From Ignelater luminosus (Eukaryota; Arthropoda; Insecta; Coleoptera; Elateridae): a stretch of DNA of 64,000 nucleotides. A model generated the notes under the pieces. The model had not been told where the DNA came from. It worked only from the letters and a program-made list of their open reading frames with translations, and made no database searches. Location: positions 57,514 through 121,513 of the forward strand of contig VTPC01089649.1 of the NCBI GenBank assembly GCA_011009095.1, given 5' to 3'. Positions 61,337 to 64,000 of this stretch are shown here, piece by piece. Position 1 is the stretch's first letter, and each line of letters starts with the position of its first letter. The position numbers and the translations under genes were made by a program.

Positions 61337-64000
61337 GATTTCACTTTTATTTTTCAAACACATGACTGTAAATGAGTGAAAGGCGTGGTTTCTTACGTAT
61401 ATTTCTTATACAGCCATATACAGACGTCTTCCAGACGGCGAGCATTGCCTCCAGCCTCAGTATATTAATGCATTTCGTACCAGACGATTTTTAATATGCT
61501 AGCAAAGCTACCAAGTGGAATCTTTATATTAATAGTCATAGTTTGCAAGCCAGAAGAAGGTGAGAACAGTGAGAAGAGTATATGAACTTTATGCCGATTG
61601 CAGTAGGTGTAGCTGAAAGGCTGTTCCAAGCACTTACACAGGTGACTACTGTATCTGTAGTCATCACATCTGCTTTCTATCCACTTCCACATTCTAAGCA
61701 AAGAAGAACTGAACTATTTTGTTTATGATCTGGAGCTGTTTGAAGGATCAAGATTTCACATATGCCATGATCAGTTTCAATCGTTCTTGAGAAAGGAATG
61801 TGACCTAATCGTTTGCAAAGATGTCTCGATGGAATGAAGAATACCTTAGGAATCAATCATGATCGGTATAAATGGTGACTATTCGTAGACTCTTCAAAGT
61901 TGAATCCAAGACGGAACTTGATGTTGCTACATAACGGAAACCGCTGCCTACATTAAGCGAAAATAGATATTTGACAAATTTTAATACAACAAATGCGGCT
62001 GCGATTTCTGCGGTGACACAATGCTGTTGTTTCTTCTCTGAATAAGACAGCCAAACAAAGATTTTGCACTACGAGACTGACCGCAGAAGAAATCTCTAAA
62101 GCTGCCTGATTCGGTTGGATCAGCTTTCAAGTAGACAAGTGAAAATGAAGATTAAAATGGAAACCTTTATGGGTTTTCAGATTCGTGAACTGTTTAGGAA
62201 CGAGATGGAGGATAACAAATCGAAATTTTAGGGCACGTTTTTTCTAGTGTCAGCTAGCGTCTTCGGGTGGAAAACTGCAAGGAACTGGCTGTATTACAGA
62301 CGTCTACTTTCTCTATTCGCACTTGAATTTTTTACCCAATAACTGTTATGTGGTTAGTGATAACTGCTAACCAGGGTGAACGTTTTCACCAGGAGAGTTC
62401 AACATATAGAAACGATACCAAGAAAACTGCTCTACTTTCATGTTGGTTGACGCTTGGCGGAGATAGATGATCTTGAGTAGTTACATACATGAACAACAAT
62501 AGAAGCAGACTACTTTCATCTCAGATGCGTGACTTCTATCAAAATGTGTGGTCCAGTAAAGCAGTACCAATTTAGAAACAAAGATCCTTTGTTGTAGTTT
62601 TTGAAATCAATGATAATTTGAATCCTGAGATTTTTCACCTGAAAAGAATGTGTTAAAGGATGCCATTTTCCGGGAGAGATGTATATAGGTGAGTTCCATA
62701 TGACTACATAGTAGTTGAAGCCAGATCCAAGTGAACTGGACTGGAGCCTCAGCCGCAAAACAACAACAATGATAATTTGATATTTTACTACTAAAAAGTG
62801 GTTTAGTTTTATTCAAAAGAAATTAAAGACTGTATAAGCTGTTTCTCATCTTAATGTACAGAATTCCATTAAAAGTACGGTTCTAACCTTTTACATTTTT
62901 TAAGGTTAATTCAATCAGTTAAATCAAATCGTTATACATGTCTCTTTTATTATTATTTTTATAAAATGAACAATTAAGCGGAACGTGTATAAAATAAAAA
63001 ATAACATGTTAACGTCGCGTCATACAAAACATTTTCATTCTACTTGTAATATTTCTTTTGAATATTCATAATAGAAAGGTAACAACAACATCAATAATAA
63101 AAGTTCTTTCTGTAAGGCTTTACAAAGCGTAACATAAAAGTAAAAAAAACACAGTTATATGCGTGTTCAAATATAAGGATAAACCAAAATTTATTCCAAA
63201 CTAGAGGACTTCAATTTTCAATCCCAAACCCTCAAAACGTAGATCTTCTCGGTTACAACGGCAAGTTCTGCAACAACTCGTAGTAAGAAACTTGCCGTAG
63301 TGGAACGTTGAGTATTTCCTGAAAGTCGTCAACAAATCTATTTGCTAGGGTATCTGAAAGCTGAAATGGGTCCAATTACAAACCGATTTCTTATTTAAAG
63401 GTGCCTCTGGACTTTGCAAAGCTTTTATCCGGTCCTAATTTATATATTTGAAGATTATTTACTTTTGTTTTTTATTCGAGATTGTTTTCTATTTTTTCAA
63501 CGTTTTATTTATTTTTATTCTCGTCATAAATTTGCAAATAAGTATAAATTTTCCACAAATCCATTTCTGATCACTTTTTAATGTTTTTCTTCTGTTTAAA
63601 ATATTAGTCTATTTAACTTGAATAACGAGAACTGTAAGAAGTTCGTTATTGTAGAACCCAATTTTTATCTTTTGTTCTATCCTAAAGAGGATATAGCAGA
63701 CGTATTTTAATGTAAGTTGAGCATTGTCTCAACACGAATTTAAAGATATGGAACAAGAGCCCAGTATATAGGATTACAGAAGACGTAATCTAGCCGAATA
63801 AAAGACATCAGCGTTCCAGTCAGATATTATAAATGTGTTTAATGAAAGCTAACAAAGCGTTCGTGTCTATTGTTAAACGTATAAGTTATTGACATTTACC
63901 ATTTTAATTTTTGTTTCCGCACGCAAAACGTTTGGAAAGAATTTTAATTGGGAATCAGTTTGTGATAAGCTAAAGCTCGGATTTATATGCAACAATGGAA
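61337..64000. other. Non-coding, nothing recognised
   Basis: AT-rich DNA with moderately GC-richer segments at 61500-62500. Open frames of 60-80 codons on the minus strand match nothing I recognise and lack splice or promoter context. Confidence 0.5.

Overview
The window looks like AT-rich (roughly two-thirds A+T by eye) nuclear DNA of an insect, possibly a beetle. I infer this from one insect-type receptor exon with a eukaryotic splice donor, and from mariner, Tc1, Transib-like, R1-like, RTE-like and gypsy-like remnants. There are no operons, ribosome-binding sites, CRISPR arrays or complete tRNA/rRNA genes. No complete host gene lies in the window.

One host coding exon stands out. Minus strand 55,692-56,853 encodes a signal-peptide-bearing extracellular N-terminus that I read as a GPR158/GPR179-like class C orphan GPCR (fly CG31760-like). 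It ends at a consensus GTAAGT donor. The gene runs toward lower coordinates, so the other 55 kb may be its first coding intron, or intron plus intergenic DNA; I could not find a further exon. A CpG-rich block at 57,070-57,320 is a candidate promoter or 5' UTR.

Layout: 0.7-1.74 kb, decayed R1-like LINE. 4.15-6.94 kb, gypsy-like LTR element with a tRNA-Pro primer-binding site, a broken gag and no pol. 8.55-9.46 kb, 5'-truncated mariner. 10.44-17.80 kb, a 7.4-kb structure bounded by ~1.2-kb diverged inverted repeats; it holds a ~1-kb TIR element (itself hit by a solo LTR) and a minisatellite of self-complementary ~25-bp units. 17.8-25 kb, mostly featureless. 24.98-26.13 kb, mariner with intact ends and an internally deleted transposase. 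28.12-29.77 kb, Tc1/mariner-superfamily element lacking the transposase C-terminus. 31.2-31.75 kb, fossil of a DUF7869-type protein. 33.68-33.93 kb, Tc1-like scrap. 37.76-38.02 kb, MITE. 44.99-45.77 kb, fold-back element. 46.34-47.38 kb, RTE-like reverse transcriptase remnant. 52.66-52.74 kb, tRNA-derived SINE head. 52.95-53.75 kb, another transposase remnant. 55.7-56.9 kb, receptor exon. 59.2-59.98 kb, Transib/RAG1-like transposase fossil. 60.28-61.34 kb, frameshifted mariner.

Apart from the receptor exon, everything recognisable is mobile-element debris of different ages. The most unusual structure is the 10.4-17.8 kb inverted-repeat element with its palindromic minisatellite. I recognise no family for it, but two unrelated inverted copies of a dispersed repeat are not excluded. 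Family names come from recognising motifs by eye; no database search was run.
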